Below, in pieces: positions 47,801 through 57,564 of a stretch of DNA of 64,000 nucleotides; within the stretch, counting starts at the first letter, position 1; each line of letters opens with the position of its first letter. Both the position numbers and the translations under genes were made by a program. A model generated the notes under the pieces. The model did no database searches. It saw only the letters and a list, made by a program, of their open reading frames with translations, and was not told where the DNA came from. The stretch lies in assembly GCF_036250695.1 (NCBI RefSeq), contig NZ_CP109427.1, positions 4,154,001 through 4,218,000 on the forward strand. Direction: 5' to 3'. The DNA is from Streptomyces sp. NBC_01497 (GTDB lineage: Bacteria > Actinomycetota > Actinomycetes > Streptomycetales > Streptomycetaceae).

Positions 47801-50185
47801 TCAACGGTCCACTTTCTCACCTGAGCCCGACGGCGCCGGGTTCCCCGGTCCGGTGTCCACTGCGGGGTCACTCGGCTGCTCGCCACCGGACCCGTTCCCC
47901 GGGCCGTCGCCGGAGCCGTCCGCGGGGCCGCCGTCCGGCCCGCCGTCGGGACCGTCGCCCCGCGCCGCTACGGCGGCCGCACGGCGGGCTGCCGTGCGCT
48001 TGCGCCTGCTGTACATCTTGACGCCCGCGAACACGAGCAGCAGCACACCGCTCGCGATGACGAGCATGGCGGTCGGGGTGATCTCGGAGACCCTGACCTG
48101 GAAGGTCATCTTCTGGCTGTAGGGGTGGCCGTCCTCGGTGAACAGCTGCGCGCTCACTTCGACCGGACCGTTCGCGTTGCCGGTCCCGGTGAACTTCACG
48201 GACTGACTGTGGCCGCCGCCGACCTTGATCGGCTGGTCCGCCACCGCCTTGTCACCGTCGAGCTTGAGACGGGTGGGCTTGCTCGACGAGAGTCGCAGCA
48301 CCAGGTGCTGGACATCCTGCAGCAGCTTGTTCTGGACGGTGACCGGGATGGTCGCGCTGGCACCGGACAGGGTCAGGTCGGACTTCGGTACGAGCAGTAC
48401 CTCGCCCTTCAGCCCGGTCAGGTAGTTCCTGACCGCCCCCCGGTACGCGGACGCGCCCACCTGGTCGCCGCGCCAGGACGTCGACATCGACCGTTCCTGG
48501 GCGTTCGCGAACGGGGCCTCGACCCGGTCGGGGGCGCTGAGGACGTCCGTGAACCTCGTCAGGAGGTCCTGGGTGTCCTGGATCTCCTGGAACGCCGAGG
48601 TCGGCAGCTCCTGCCTGCGCAGGCTCCGCGGGTAGTGGGACGCGGAGGGGATCCGGGTGTTCGCGTCGGGGTCGGGGGTGGCGGCGGCCGCGTCCGTCAG
48701 GTCCTGCGACTCGGTCCAGCGCTCCGGGTCCAGCCCGTGCAGCGCCGCGGCCATCGCCTGGACCTGCCCGGCGTTCGGCATCCGCTGCGGTGCGACGACG
48801 ATGCTGCGTTCCTTGTCGGGCTCCTGCTGGGACAGGGCGAGCGACTGGGCGAGGAACCGCTGCACCGCGAGCGTGGAGGACGCCGCCGTCGTCAGGTCGC
48901 CCTGGAAGGCCGTGGAGAGCCTGCTGTCCGCGACGACGGCCGTGGTGCCGCCGCCGATGGGACGGGCGCCGGTGGGCGTGTAGGGGAGGTTGTCGCTGAG
49001 GCTGTCGCTGCGGGTGATGACCTTGTCGGCGCCCGCGGAGGTCGCCACGTCGACGATCGAGGGGTCGATGGCCCCGTTGACCGGCCAGGCGAAGTCAGTG
49101 GACGGCGTCACGTGGAGGATGGTGTCGACCGTGGTCGCGGCGACCTGGGTGGCCGGCTGGAGATGGCTCAGAGACCCGGACACGCTCCGCCCGGTGTGTG
49201 CCAGGGACGCCAGGTCGGGGTCGGCGAACGGGAGCGCCACCACCGGATGGTGCTGCACGGCCTTCTCCAGCGAGTTCAGCCACTGGTTGGCGAGCTGCTG
49301 GTTCTTGCCGGGGACGGTGGTGTTCCCCTTCTTGACGCTGTATTTGTGCGTCATCGCGTCGACCGTGGCCAGCAGGTCCGGGTCGATGACCCAGGTCACC
49401 GGCAGCTGACTGCCGAGAGACACCATCTGCTGGAGCCGTCCGCCCGGCGCCAGGTCGGCCGCGAGGTCGTCGTTGTCGAAGACCGGGGTCTGCTGCTCGT
49501 CGGCCCCCGTCTGCGCCGACAGGTGGATCTTCGAGATGAGCGGCCACAGGAAGGTGAGCTTGGTCTTCTTGTCGGCGGCATCGGGCTGCCAGGGCAGAAA
49601 CGTCCGCTGTATCCCGAGCACGTGGTCCCAGGGTTCCTGCGCCGTCTCGCCCGAGAGGGAGACGCCGAGCTGGTACACGCCGTCCTCGTCCAGACCCAGG
49701 TCACTCACGGGCACCGAGAGGGCGAAGTCCTGGCGGGCCTTCGGGGCCAAGCGCGCGATCTTGACGCGGTACTTGCCGCCCAGCGGCGCGACCTGGACGG
49801 CCGTGCTCGCGGAGGCGGCCGCCGCGTCGTCGATGGCGCTGCGCCCCGCGAGGCGGGGGCCGACCCGAAGGTCGACGCCGGCATCCGTGACGGTCGCCCG
49901 GCTCCGGTTGGTGACGGTGCCGGAGATCGTCAGGGTGTCGCCCTTCACGGGGGCGCTCGGTGAGAGTGTGTTGAGCGCCACGGCGACGGTGCTGTCCCCG
50001 CTGGCCTTCGTCGGCGCGAACGCCTCCACGGCACCCGGCGAGGGCGCCGCCTGGGCTACCGGAGCCGCGGTGCCCGCCAGCAGACCCGCGAGGAGCGGGG
50101 CGCCCGCCACCACGGATGCCGTGCGTCGCAGCCACCGACGGGCAGCCCAGTGGCCCGTCCCCCGGATGTGTGCCGCATCGGCCAC
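47801..50185 (-). CDS. DUF6049 family large exported membrane-anchored protein
   Basis: 794 residues from GTG 50183-50185 (VADAAHIRGTGHWAARRWLR). The frame extends to 50452 but without start signals, and it would overlap the divergent CCA gene. A signal peptide follows (RRTASVVAGAPLLAGLLAGT). The long outer part includes a beta-sandwich (DTLTISGTVTNRSRATVTDA) and a central region like glycosidase or polysaccharide-deacetylase-like folds (VVALPFADPDLASL), fold by inference. One transmembrane helix near 715-735 (TAMLVIASGVLLLVFAGVKM) and a basic then Gly/Asp-rich tail inside. It corresponds to M. tuberculosis Rv3909 by position. Envelope role likely, mechanism unknown. Confidence 0.9.
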   Translation of the reverse strand: MADAAHIRGTGHWAARRWLRRTASVVAGAPLLAGLLAGTAAPVAQAAPSPGAVEAFAPTKASGDSTVAVALNTLSPSAPVKGDTLTISGTVTNRSRATVTDAGVDLRVGPRLAGRSAIDDAAAASASTAVQVAPLGGKYRVKIARLAPKARQDFALSVPVSDLGLDEDGVYQLGVSLSGETAQEPWDHVLGIQRTFLPWQPDAADKKTKLTFLWPLISKIHLSAQTGADEQQTPVFDNDDLAADLAPGGRLQQMVSLGSQLPVTWVIDPDLLATVDAMTHKYSVKKGNTTVPGKNQQLANQWLNSLEKAVQHHPVVALPFADPDLASLAHTGRSVSGSLSHLQPATQVAATTVDTILHVTPSTDFAWPVNGAIDPSIVDVATSAGADKVITRSDSLSDNLPYTPTGARPIGGGTTAVVADSRLSTAFQGDLTTAASSTLAVQRFLAQSLALSQQEPDKERSIVVAPQRMPNAGQVQAMAAALHGLDPERWTESQDLTDAAAATPDPDANTRIPSASHYPRSLRRQELPTSAFQEIQDTQDLLTRFTDVLSAPDRVEAPFANAQERSMSTSWRGDQVGASAYRGAVRNYLTGLKGEVLLVPKSDLTLSGASATIPVTVQNKLLQDVQHLVLRLSSSKPTRLKLDGDKAVADQPIKVGGGHSQSVKFTGTGNANGPVEVSAQLFTEDGHPYSQKMTFQVRVSEITPTAMLVIASGVLLLVFAGVKMYSRRKRTAARRAAAVAARGDGPDGGPDGGPADGSGDGPGNGSGGEQPSDPAVDTGPGNPAPSGSGEKVDR

Positions 50186-50429
50186 GCGCTCGTCCGTCCT
50201 TCGTCCTTGTTGCTTGCCGCTGGTGGTCAGTCGTTCGGTGCGTCCACGCATGGTAACGATGAGCGCTGTGGCGAAGTGCTGGGGACCGCTCCACCAGATC
50301 GTGAAGAGTCTCATGGACTGGCGGGGAACCTCACACCGGAGCCGTGGAGGGTGAATGAAACCTCCAGATGTCCGGGATGCCGGAAACCGGGGCGGCCCGC
50401 GCGGCCTGCGGCACGTACGCTTTCCTGTT

Positions 50430-51899
50430 GTGCCGAACGCCAACAATGACAACCCCAGTGCACTGAATCAGGTGCAGAGCCGCGCGGTCAGTGAACTGCT
50501 GCGGGTATCCCCCGTCGCCGACGTCCTCGCGCTCCGGTTCGAGGAGGCAGGCTTCTCGCTCGCCCTGGTGGGCGGGTCGGTGCGGGACGCACTGCTCGGC
50601 CGGCTCGGCAACGATCTGGACTTCACGACGGACGCGCGCCCGCAGGACATTCTCAAGATCCTCAGGCCTTGGGCGGATGCCGTGTGGGATGTGGGGATCG
50701 CGTTCGGCACGGTCGGCTGCCACAAGGACGCAGTCGTCGACGGCGTGGCCCAGAGCTTCCAGATCGAAGTCACGACCTACCGCTCCGAGGCGTACGACCG
50801 GACCTCGCGCAAGCCGGAGGTGTCGTACGGGGACTCCATCGAGGAGGACCTCGTGCGCCGTGACTTCACGGTGAACGCGATGGCGCTCGCCCTCCCGCGC
50901 AAGGAGTTCATCGATCCCCACGGGGGCCTCGGCGACCTCGCGCAGCGCGTCCTGAGGACGCCGGGCACGCCTCAGGACTCGTTCTCCGACGATCCGCTGC
51001 GGATGTTCAGGGCCGCGCGCTTCTCCGCTCAGCTCGACTTCGAGGTCGCTCCCGAGGTGGTCGCGGCCATGAAGGAGATGGCCGACCGGATTGAGATCGT
51101 CTCCGCCGAGCGGGTCCGGGACGAGTTCAACAAGCTTCTGCTGTCCCAGCACCCCCGTAAGGGACTCGCGCTGCTCGTCGACAGCGGCCTCGCCGCTCGG
51201 GTGCTGCCCGAGCTGCCCGCGCTGCGGTTGGAGAGCGACGAGCACCACCGGCACAAGGACGTCTACGAGCATTCGCTGACCGTCCTGGAGCAGGCCATCG
51301 ACCTGGAGGAGGACGGCCCTGATCTGGTGCTGCGGCTGGCCGCCCTCCTGCATGACGTGGGCAAGCCGAGGACACGGCGCTTCGAGGGGGACGGCCGGGT
51401 GTCCTTCCACCATCACGAGGTGGTGGGCGCCAAGCTCGTCAAGAAGAGGATGACCGCGCTCAAGTACGCGAACGACATGGTCAGGGATGTCTCCCGGCTC
51501 GTGGAGCTCCATCTGCGCTTCCACGGTTACGGCGCAGGCGAGTGGACGGACTCGGCCGTGCGCCGCTACGTGCGGGATGCGGGTCCGCTGCTCGGCCGTC
51601 TCCACAAGCTGACGCGTTCGGACTGCACCACGCGTAATAAGAGGAAGGCCACCGCACTGTCCCGCGCGTACGACGGCTTGGAAGAGCGCATCGCGCAGCT
51701 TCAGGAACGCGAGGAGCTCGACGCGATCCGGCCCGATCTCGACGGGAACCAGATCATGGAGATCCTGGATATCACTCCGGGACCGGTGATCGGCGCGGCA
51801 TACGCGTTCCTGCTGGAGCAGCGACTGGAGAACGGGCCCATGGAGTTCGATGACGCTGTCGCGGCGCTCAAGGAGTGGTGGGCCACCCAGGAGGCCTGA
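50430..51899 (+). CDS. CCA tRNA nucleotidyltransferase
   Basis: 489 residues from GTG 50430 (VPNANNDNPSALNQVQSRAV). There is no ribosome-binding site, but TACGCT ends eight bases upstream, so a leaderless transcript is likely. An in-frame ATG at 50355 (with GGAGG close by) would add 25 residues. Class II nucleotidyltransferase head: LVGGSVRDALLGRLGNDLDF, then RRDFTVNAMALAL. An HD domain follows (LHDVGKPRTRRFEG), as in the actinobacterial PcnA/Cca group. It adds or repairs CCA at tRNA 3' ends, needed here because neither tRNA gene encodes CCA. Divergent from the DUF6049 gene. Confidence 0.93.
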   Translation: MPNANNDNPSALNQVQSRAVSELLRVSPVADVLALRFEEAGFSLALVGGSVRDALLGRLGNDLDFTTDARPQDILKILRPWADAVWDVGIAFGTVGCHKDAVVDGVAQSFQIEVTTYRSEAYDRTSRKPEVSYGDSIEEDLVRRDFTVNAMALALPRKEFIDPHGGLGDLAQRVLRTPGTPQDSFSDDPLRMFRAARFSAQLDFEVAPEVVAAMKEMADRIEIVSAERVRDEFNKLLLSQHPRKGLALLVDSGLAARVLPELPALRLESDEHHRHKDVYEHSLTVLEQAIDLEEDGPDLVLRLAALLHDVGKPRTRRFEGDGRVSFHHHEVVGAKLVKKRMTALKYANDMVRDVSRLVELHLRFHGYGAGEWTDSAVRRYVRDAGPLLGRLHKLTRSDCTTRNKRKATALSRAYDGLEERIAQLQEREELDAIRPDLDGNQIMEILDITPGPVIGAAYAFLLEQRLENGPMEFDDAVAALKEWWATQEA

Positions 51900-51950
51900 G
51901 GGGCGGTCCGGGTGGAGCGTTCGAAGCCGGAGCGCCGTCGGTGCGGTGAT

Positions 51951-51964
51951 GTTTCACGTGAAAC
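51951..51964. promoter_or_regulatory. parS site 5, at the centre of a 30-bp perfect palindrome
   Basis: GTTTCACGTGAAAC flanked by GCGGTGAT on the left and ATCACCGC on the right, so the whole 51943-51972 is a perfect palindrome. It lies 50 bp after the CCA enzyme gene, intergenic, and could also form a hairpin in RNA. Confidence 0.96.
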
Positions 51965-52040
51965 ATCACCGCCGGCGGGAGGCGCGAGGTGTGACGTGCG
52001 AGGCGGTGTGAAGCGACGTCGGGCGTGAGGCGACGTCGAT

Positions 52041-52054
52041 GTTTCACGTGAAAC
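52041..52054. promoter_or_regulatory. parS site 6
   Basis: GTTTCACGTGAAAC within ATGTTTCACGTGAAACAT, 76 bp from site 5, intergenic. Confidence 0.96.
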
Positions 52055-52075
52055 ATGAGCTGGGACGACTGCGAG

Positions 52076-52122
52076 GCATGGCGAAGGCCCCAGGGACACT
52101 GTCCCTGGGGCCTTCGCCATGC
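52076..52122. terminator. Near-perfect 23-bp hairpin between the CCA gene and ino1
   Basis: GCATGGCGAAGGCCCCAGGG and three more bases (52076-52098), one unpaired C, then the exact complement (52100-52122). It lies between convergent genes, so it acts on both. Confidence 0.92.
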
Positions 52123-52193
52123 ATTCCCCCGTCCGAGTCCGAGCGGAAGCAGGTCCGCTCAGTCCCGGTCCGTCAGTCTGATCAAGCGCGGAC

Positions 52194-53276
52194 TCAGCGC
52201 TCGACCTCGCCGCGGATGAACTTCTCCACGTTCTCGCGGGCCTCGTCGTCGAAGAACTGGACCGGCGGCGACTTCATGAAGTAGCTCGACGCGGAGAGGA
52301 TGGGACCGCCGATGCCGCGGTCCTGGGCGATCTTCGCGGCGCGCACGGCGTCGATGATGACGCCGGCGGAGTTCGGGGAGTCCCAGACCTCGAGCTTGTA
52401 CTCCAGGTTCAGCGGGACGTCGCCGAACGCGCGACCCTCAAGGCGGACGTACGCCCACTTGCGGTCGTCGAGCCAGGCCACGTAGTCGGACGGGCCGATG
52501 TGGACGTTGTCGGCGCCCAGGTCGCGGTCCGGGATCTGGGAGGTGACGGCCTGCGTCTTGGAGATCTTCTTGGACTCCAGGCGCTCGCGCTCCAGCATGT
52601 TCTTGAAGTCCATGTTGCCGCCGACGTTCAGCTGCATCGTGCGGTCCAGGACGACGCCGCGGTCTTCGAACAGCTTCGCCAGCACGCGGTGCGTGATGGT
52701 CGCGCCGACCTGCGACTTGATGTCGTCACCGACGATCGGGACGCCGGCCTCGGTGAACTTGTCCGCCCACTCCTTGGTGCCCGCGATGAACACCGGCAGA
52801 GCGTTGACGAACGCGACCTTCGCGTCGATGGCGCACTGGGCGTAGAACTTCGCGGCGGCCTCGGAGCCCACCGGCAGGTAGCAGACCAGGACGTCGACGT
52901 TGCGGTCCTTGAGGGTCTGGACGATGTCGACGGGGGTCGCGTCGGACTCCTCGATGGTCTGGCGGTAGTACTTGCCCAGACCGTCCAGGGTGTGACCACG
53001 CTCGACCGTGACGCCCGTGGACGGCACGTCGCAGATCTTGATGGTGTTGTTCTCGCTGGCACCGATCGCGTCCGCGAGGTCGAGGCCGACCTTCTTCGCG
53101 TCGACGTCGAACGCGGCGACGAACTCGATGTCCCGTACGTGGTAGTCGCCGAACTGCACGTGCATCAGACCCGGCACTTTGCCCGCCGGGTCGGCGTCCT
53201 TGTAGTACTCGACGCCTTGCACCAGCGACGAGGCGCAGTTGCCGGCGCCAACGATGGCTACGCGAACCGAACCCAT
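52194..53276 (-). CDS. ino1: Inositol-3-phosphate synthase
   Basis: 360 residues from ATG 53274-53276 behind AGGGAG. NAD-binding [20 protein letters not shown] at 6-25, [20 protein letters not shown] and the signature [20 protein letters not shown] place it in the actinobacterial/archaeal Ino1 family. It cyclises glucose 6-phosphate to inositol 3-phosphate, the precursor of mycothiol and phosphatidylinositol. It is read leftwards, 55 bp after the PadR gene, probably one operon. Confidence 0.97.
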   Translation of the reverse strand: MGSVRVAIVGAGNCASSLVQGVEYYKDADPAGKVPGLMHVQFGDYHVRDIEFVAAFDVDAKKVGLDLADAIGASENNTIKICDVPSTGVTVERGHTLDGLGKYYRQTIEESDATPVDIVQTLKDRNVDVLVCYLPVGSEAAAKFYAQCAIDAKVAFVNALPVFIAGTKEWADKFTEAGVPIVGDDIKSQVGATITHRVLAKLFEDRGVVLDRTMQLNVGGNMDFKNMLERERLESKKISKTQAVTSQIPDRDLGADNVHIGPSDYVAWLDDRKWAYVRLEGRAFGDVPLNLEYKLEVWDSPNSAGVIIDAVRAAKIAQDRGIGGPILSASSYFMKSPPVQFFDDEARENVEKFIRGEVER

Positions 53277-53331
53277 TCCGGTTGCTCCCTGTTGATCTCG
53301 ATGTTCCGTTGAGGCCGCCGTGAAGCGGGTC

Positions 53332-54087
53332 TCACTTGGTCCTGTCGTCGGACGGATCCGGCGTGGCGGGGTGCCGCGAGGGCGAACCCTCGGCAGTTGC
53401 GGCACCCCCGCGCCGGGGCAGACCGTCCATGTGGTCGGTGTCGTGGGGCGTCCGGTGCTCGGCGGCCGGTGGGCCGGGGTCGCCGGCTCGCTCGGTGTCG
53501 CCGGGCTCGGACGTACCCCGCCGGTCCCGCCCGGCCCGCTCGCTCTCGATGAGCTCGTTGAGCCAGCGCACCTCGCGCTCCACGGATTCCATCCCGTGGC
53601 GCTGGAGCTCCAGCGTGTAGTCGTCGAGACGCTCGCGGGTGCGGGCGAGTGAGCCGCGCATCTTCTCAAGGCGCTCCTCAAGACGGCTGCGGCGGCCTTC
53701 GAGGACGCGCATCCGTACGTCGCGCTCGGTCTGCCCGAAGAAGGCGAACCGTGCAGCGAAGTGCTCGTCCTCCCAGGCGTCGGGGCCGGCGTGGGCGAGT
53801 AGCTCCTCGAAGTGTTCCTTGCCGTCGGCCGTCAGCCGGTAGACGATCTTGGCCCGCCGTCCGGCGAGGGACGCCGCGAGGGCGTCCTCCGGGGCACTGC
53901 CCGGCTCCTCGATCAACCAGCCCGTGGCGACCAGCGTCTTCAGGCACGGGTACAGCGTCCCGTAGCTGAAGGCCCGGAAGATGCCCAGTGACGTGTTGAG
54001 CCGCTTTCGCAGCTCGTACCCGTGCATCGGGGACTCGCGCAGCAGGCCGAGTACGGCGAACTCAAGGATTCCCGAGCGCCTGCTCAT
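53332..54087 (-). CDS. PadR-family transcriptional regulator
   Basis: 251 residues from ATG 54085-54087. The winged-helix part at about 5-90 has [20 protein letters not shown] and [21 protein letters not shown] long helical C-terminal dimerisation segment follows ([20 protein letters not shown]), then a disordered Pro/Asp/Arg-rich tail of about 60 residues. It lies upstream of ino1. A perfect palindrome 76 bp upstream of its start is its probable operator, so it likely represses itself, ino1 and possibly the divergent PBP unit. Confidence 0.93.
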   Translation of the reverse strand: MSRRSGILEFAVLGLLRESPMHGYELRKRLNTSLGIFRAFSYGTLYPCLKTLVATGWLIEEPGSAPEDALAASLAGRRAKIVYRLTADGKEHFEELLAHAGPDAWEDEHFAARFAFFGQTERDVRMRVLEGRRSRLEERLEKMRGSLARTRERLDDYTLELQRHGMESVEREVRWLNELIESERAGRDRRGTSEPGDTERAGDPGPPAAEHRTPHDTDHMDGLPRRGGAATAEGSPSRHPATPDPSDDRTK

Positions 54088-54162
54088 CCTTGCCCCTTTC
54101 GCCGTCCTCTGTGGCTGTCTGTCCGGCTCACTGTGTGCTTATCTCGCGTTGACATGTCGCGC

Positions 54163-54185
54163 TGATGTATCGACTCGATACATCA
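54163..54185. promoter_or_regulatory. Candidate PadR operator
   Basis: TGATGTATCGACTCGATACATCA: an 11-1-11 perfect palindrome containing ATGTAT/ATACAT half-sites, the pattern known for PadR/VanR-type proteins. It lies between the PadR gene and the divergent PBP unit. Confidence 0.85.
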
Positions 54186-54326
54186 CGACGATAGAGGTGT
54201 GGGGCGGTTGCGACAAGAGGGGAACTCGTGAACGCCATCACATCCTCAATTCACAGCAGGCAAGTTGCCTGATTTGGGGTGAACTTCGGGCCTCAGAGGG
54301 TTTTGACCGTGCGTAGTCTGTGCGGC

Positions 54327-54527
54327 ATGCAGACCACCGGGAGCCCAGTGACGCAAGGGGCGTCGAGCATGTGGGCCTATCAAAGCCCTGGGGACCACGG
54401 CCACGGGAGTCACGAGAGCAGCGGCAGCCGCGTCGAGCGCGCTCCGCTGCCAGGGCTCCCCGAGGCCAGCACGGGGGACCGGAACTCACCTGCCGCTTCC
54501 AGGCGCCCGCGCCTGCCCGAGGAGTAG
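54327..54527 (+). CDS. Possible small protein upstream of the PBP gene (66 aa)
   Basis: ATG 54327 opens a 66-residue frame (MQTTGSPVTQGASSMWAYQS, then Ser/Gly/His/Pro/Arg-rich) ending 7 bp before the PBP start. TAGTCT at 54314-54319 lies seven bases upstream, the distance expected for a leaderless transcript. GAGGAG at its end serves as the ribosome site for the PBP. No family recognised. A coupling or leader ORF is as likely as a functional protein. Confidence 0.4.
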   Translation: MQTTGSPVTQGASSMWAYQSPGDHGHGSHESSGSRVERAPLPGLPEASTGDRNSPAASRRPRLPEE

Positions 54528-54534
54528 TCGTTCG

Positions 54535-57273
54535 ATGAGCGAGCACCGTCGCAAACTGCCACCGCCGCAAGGCGGCGGACGTGCCGCGTCCCGGCGGGCA
54601 GCCCAGCAGCCGCCCGGCCGCCGCGCTGCCCCCTCCCGAGGCGACGCCTCGGGATCACACACAGACCCCGCCGGAGATACGGGCGCCACGAGCCGCTCGG
54701 GTCCGCACGGCGAGGACGAGCAGTCGTACGGCGGCCGCGCGGCCGCCCGCAGAGCCGCCCAGCGCGGCGGCCGCAGGCGCGGTGCCGAGCCGGCACCGGG
54801 CGGCGGGCGGGGGCGTGGGGGCGGCGGCCGGGGACCCGGCAAGAAACGCTTCATCGACTACCCGCGGTTCGACAAGTACGGCTGGCGCCGCTGGGTCCCG
54901 TCCTGGCGCCTCACGAGCGCCCTCACCGTCGCGTTCCTCGGTTCGCTGCTGGCCGCCGGGTCCGTCGCGTACGCGCTCGTCCAGCTGCCGGACCCGAGCC
55001 TGGCGTCCAAGGCGGAGAACAACGTCTACTACTGGTCGGACAAGACTCCGATGGTGTCGACCGGTGGCGAGAACAACGTCAATCGGCAGATCATCTCCAT
55101 CGACCAGATCCCCAAGGCGATGCAGGACGCGGTCGTCTCCCAGGAGAACAGGTCCTTCTACACGGACTCGGGCATCGACCCGCAGGGCATCGCGCGCGCC
55201 GTGGTCAACATGGCGAAGGGCCAGGAGACGCAGGGTGGCTCCACCATCACCCAGCAGTACGTGAAGAACGCGCTCCTCGGTGACCAGAGCCAGACCGTGG
55301 ACCGCAAGGTCAAAGAGATCTTCATCGCCCTCAAGGTCGGCACGAAGCAGTCCAAGCCGAAGATCCTTGAGGGATACCTCAACACCTCGTACTTCGGCCG
55401 TGGTGCGTACGGCATCCAGGCGGCGGCTCGTACGTACTTCGGGGTGGACGCGAAGCAGCTGAATCCGAGCCAGTGCGCGTTCCTCGCCGCACTGCTCAAG
55501 GGCGCCACGCTGTACGACCCCGCGGGCAACACGGACCTCAACGCGCAGGCCACCCCGCAGGCGAACACCGCGCGCATCACGTTCCGCTGGAAGACGACCC
55601 TGGACCAGATGGTGAAGGACGGCCATCTCTCCGCGACGGAACGCGCCAAGTACAAGACGCTGCCGGTATCGCAGCCGCTGAAGAAGTCCGCCCAGCTCAG
55701 CGGGCAGGTCGGCTACCTGGTCGACCTCGCCAAGTCGTACTTCGCGAACAACAACTCCGAGGGCATCACGTCGGACGACCTCTCGAAGGGCGGTTACGAG
55801 ATCTACACGACCTTCGACAAGAAGAAGGTCAATCAGCTCTCCGCCGCCGTCGAGAAGGTGCGCAAGGAGAACATCAGCACCAAGAAACGGCCGACGAAGG
55901 ACTCCTTCGTCCAGTTCGGCGGCGCGTCGATCGAACCGCAGAGTGGGAAGATCGTCGCGATCTACGGCGGTGAGGACGCGACCAAGCACTTCACCGACAA
56001 CGCCGACGTCACGGGCGCCCAGGTCGGTTCGACGTTCAAGCCGTTCGTCCTGGCCGCGGCAATGGAGCACGGGAAGCGCGATCCGAACCTCGGGATCGAC
56101 CAGCCGGACTCCGAACGCACGGCGGTCAACCCCGACACCAGCCGCTACCCGGGCAAGAACAACCTGAAGATCAAGGACTACACCGGCCAGGTCTGGATGG
56201 ACAAGGAGGGCAAGGAGTGGCTGCAGCCGAACGACGAGGGGTACAACCAGCCCTCCATCACGCTGCGTGAGGCGATGCGGGAGTCCGTGAACTCCGCGTT
56301 CGTCCAGCTCGGCATGGACGTCGGCATCCCGACCGTCCGTACCGAGGCGGAGAAGGCGGGCCTCTCCTCCGACCAGCTGATCAAGTCCGACGTGCCGTCG
56401 TTCTCCATCGGCATCTCCGACCCGAGCGCCATCCGCATGGCGGGCGCGTACGGGACCTTCGCTCAGCACGGCGAGCAGCGCGACCCGTACTCGGTCGAGA
56501 AGGTCCTCCGGAACGGCAAGGAGATCTTCAAGCACGACGACAAGGTCACGCGGGCCATGCCGGCCCAGGTCGCCGACAACGTGACGGACGTCCTGCGGAC
56601 CGTCGTCACCAAGGGCACCGGCACGAACGCCCAGGTGGCGGGGCACGAGGTCGCCGGTAAGACCGGTACGACCGACGAGAACAAGTCCGCCTGGTTCGTG
56701 GGCTACACCCCGCAGTTGTCGACGGCCATCGACATGTACCGGCTGGACGACAACGCGAAGAGCAAGGACCGCAAGTTCCTGTCGATGTACAACACCGGCG
56801 GGCAGAAGACGATCCAGGGTGCTTCGTTCCCCTCGTCGATCTTCAAGGACTACATGACGGCCGCGCTCAACGGGCAGCCCGCCCTGACGTTCACGAAGCC
56901 CGAACCGATCGGTAAGGCCGTGTTCGGAGGCGGCCTGCACTCGCCGGCGCCCTCGCCGTCCGTGACGCCTTCGAACTCCCCGTCGTCGTCACCGTCCACT
57001 TCGCCGAGCCCGTCGAACACGCCGCAGCCGCCTCCTTCGCCGAGCGACTCCTGCTCCTCGTTCTTCGGCTGCTCCGGCGACGGCGGTCAGAACGGCGGCA
57101 ACAACACCGGCGGTGGCAACGGAGCCGGGGGGGCCGATACCGGCGGCACCGACGCGGGCACCACCGGCGGCGAGTCGCCGTCCTCCTCGCCGGGCACCGA
57201 CGCCGGCACGACGAACGGGAACGGCAACGGAGGGACCGATACCGGCGGAGGCTTCATCGGCGGCCCCGGCTAG
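54535..57273 (+). CDS. Class A penicillin-binding protein (glycosyltransferase + transpeptidase)
   Basis: 912 residues from ATG 54535 behind GAGGAG. A basic, disordered cytoplasmic part (1-110) precedes one transmembrane helix near 122-145 (LTSALTVAFLGSLLAAGSVA). The GT51 domain has QENRSFYTDSGIDPQGIARA and GGSTITQQYVKN. The transpeptidase has the active-site SxxK in GSTFKPFVLAAA, SxN in SVNSAFVQLG and KTG in AGKTGTTDENKSAWFVGYTP. The C-terminal 110 residues are a Ser/Pro then Gly/Asn/Thr-rich linker outside. It polymerises and cross-links peptidoglycan. Confidence 0.97.
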   Translation: MSEHRRKLPPPQGGGRAASRRAAQQPPGRRAAPSRGDASGSHTDPAGDTGATSRSGPHGEDEQSYGGRAAARRAAQRGGRRRGAEPAPGGGRGRGGGGRGPGKKRFIDYPRFDKYGWRRWVPSWRLTSALTVAFLGSLLAAGSVAYALVQLPDPSLASKAENNVYYWSDKTPMVSTGGENNVNRQIISIDQIPKAMQDAVVSQENRSFYTDSGIDPQGIARAVVNMAKGQETQGGSTITQQYVKNALLGDQSQTVDRKVKEIFIALKVGTKQSKPKILEGYLNTSYFGRGAYGIQAAARTYFGVDAKQLNPSQCAFLAALLKGATLYDPAGNTDLNAQATPQANTARITFRWKTTLDQMVKDGHLSATERAKYKTLPVSQPLKKSAQLSGQVGYLVDLAKSYFANNNSEGITSDDLSKGGYEIYTTFDKKKVNQLSAAVEKVRKENISTKKRPTKDSFVQFGGASIEPQSGKIVAIYGGEDATKHFTDNADVTGAQVGSTFKPFVLAAAMEHGKRDPNLGIDQPDSERTAVNPDTSRYPGKNNLKIKDYTGQVWMDKEGKEWLQPNDEGYNQPSITLREAMRESVNSAFVQLGMDVGIPTVRTEAEKAGLSSDQLIKSDVPSFSIGISDPSAIRMAGAYGTFAQHGEQRDPYSVEKVLRNGKEIFKHDDKVTRAMPAQVADNVTDVLRTVVTKGTGTNAQVAGHEVAGKTGTTDENKSAWFVGYTPQLSTAIDMYRLDDNAKSKDRKFLSMYNTGGQKTIQGASFPSSIFKDYMTAALNGQPALTFTKPEPIGKAVFGGGLHSPAPSPSVTPSNSPSSSPSTSPSPSNTPQPPPSPSDSCSSFFGCSGDGGQNGGNNTGGGNGAGGADTGGTDAGTTGGESPSSSPGTDAGTTNGNGNGGTDTGGGFIGGPG

Positions 57274-57564
57274 CAGGACCGTGGCGCCCGTGTCCGTCTC
57301 CGGGCCGGGCGCCACGCCGGGGCCCGACGCCGGGCCCGGGTGCCGGAACTCCCGCAGAGCGGGAGGCGGGCTCCTGGGCCGGTCGCCCCGCAGAATCCGA
57401 GGCAGGTCCATGGGCCGGTCTTCGCGCAGCACCCGGGATCGGCCCCGCGCCGACCTCGACGCGGACCCTGACGGGGGCCGTCGCACCGGTTCCGTACCCC
57501 AGGTACGGGCCCGGATGCGGCGGCCCCCGTCGCGTTGCCAGTTCCGTACGGCAGGATGGGCGCC

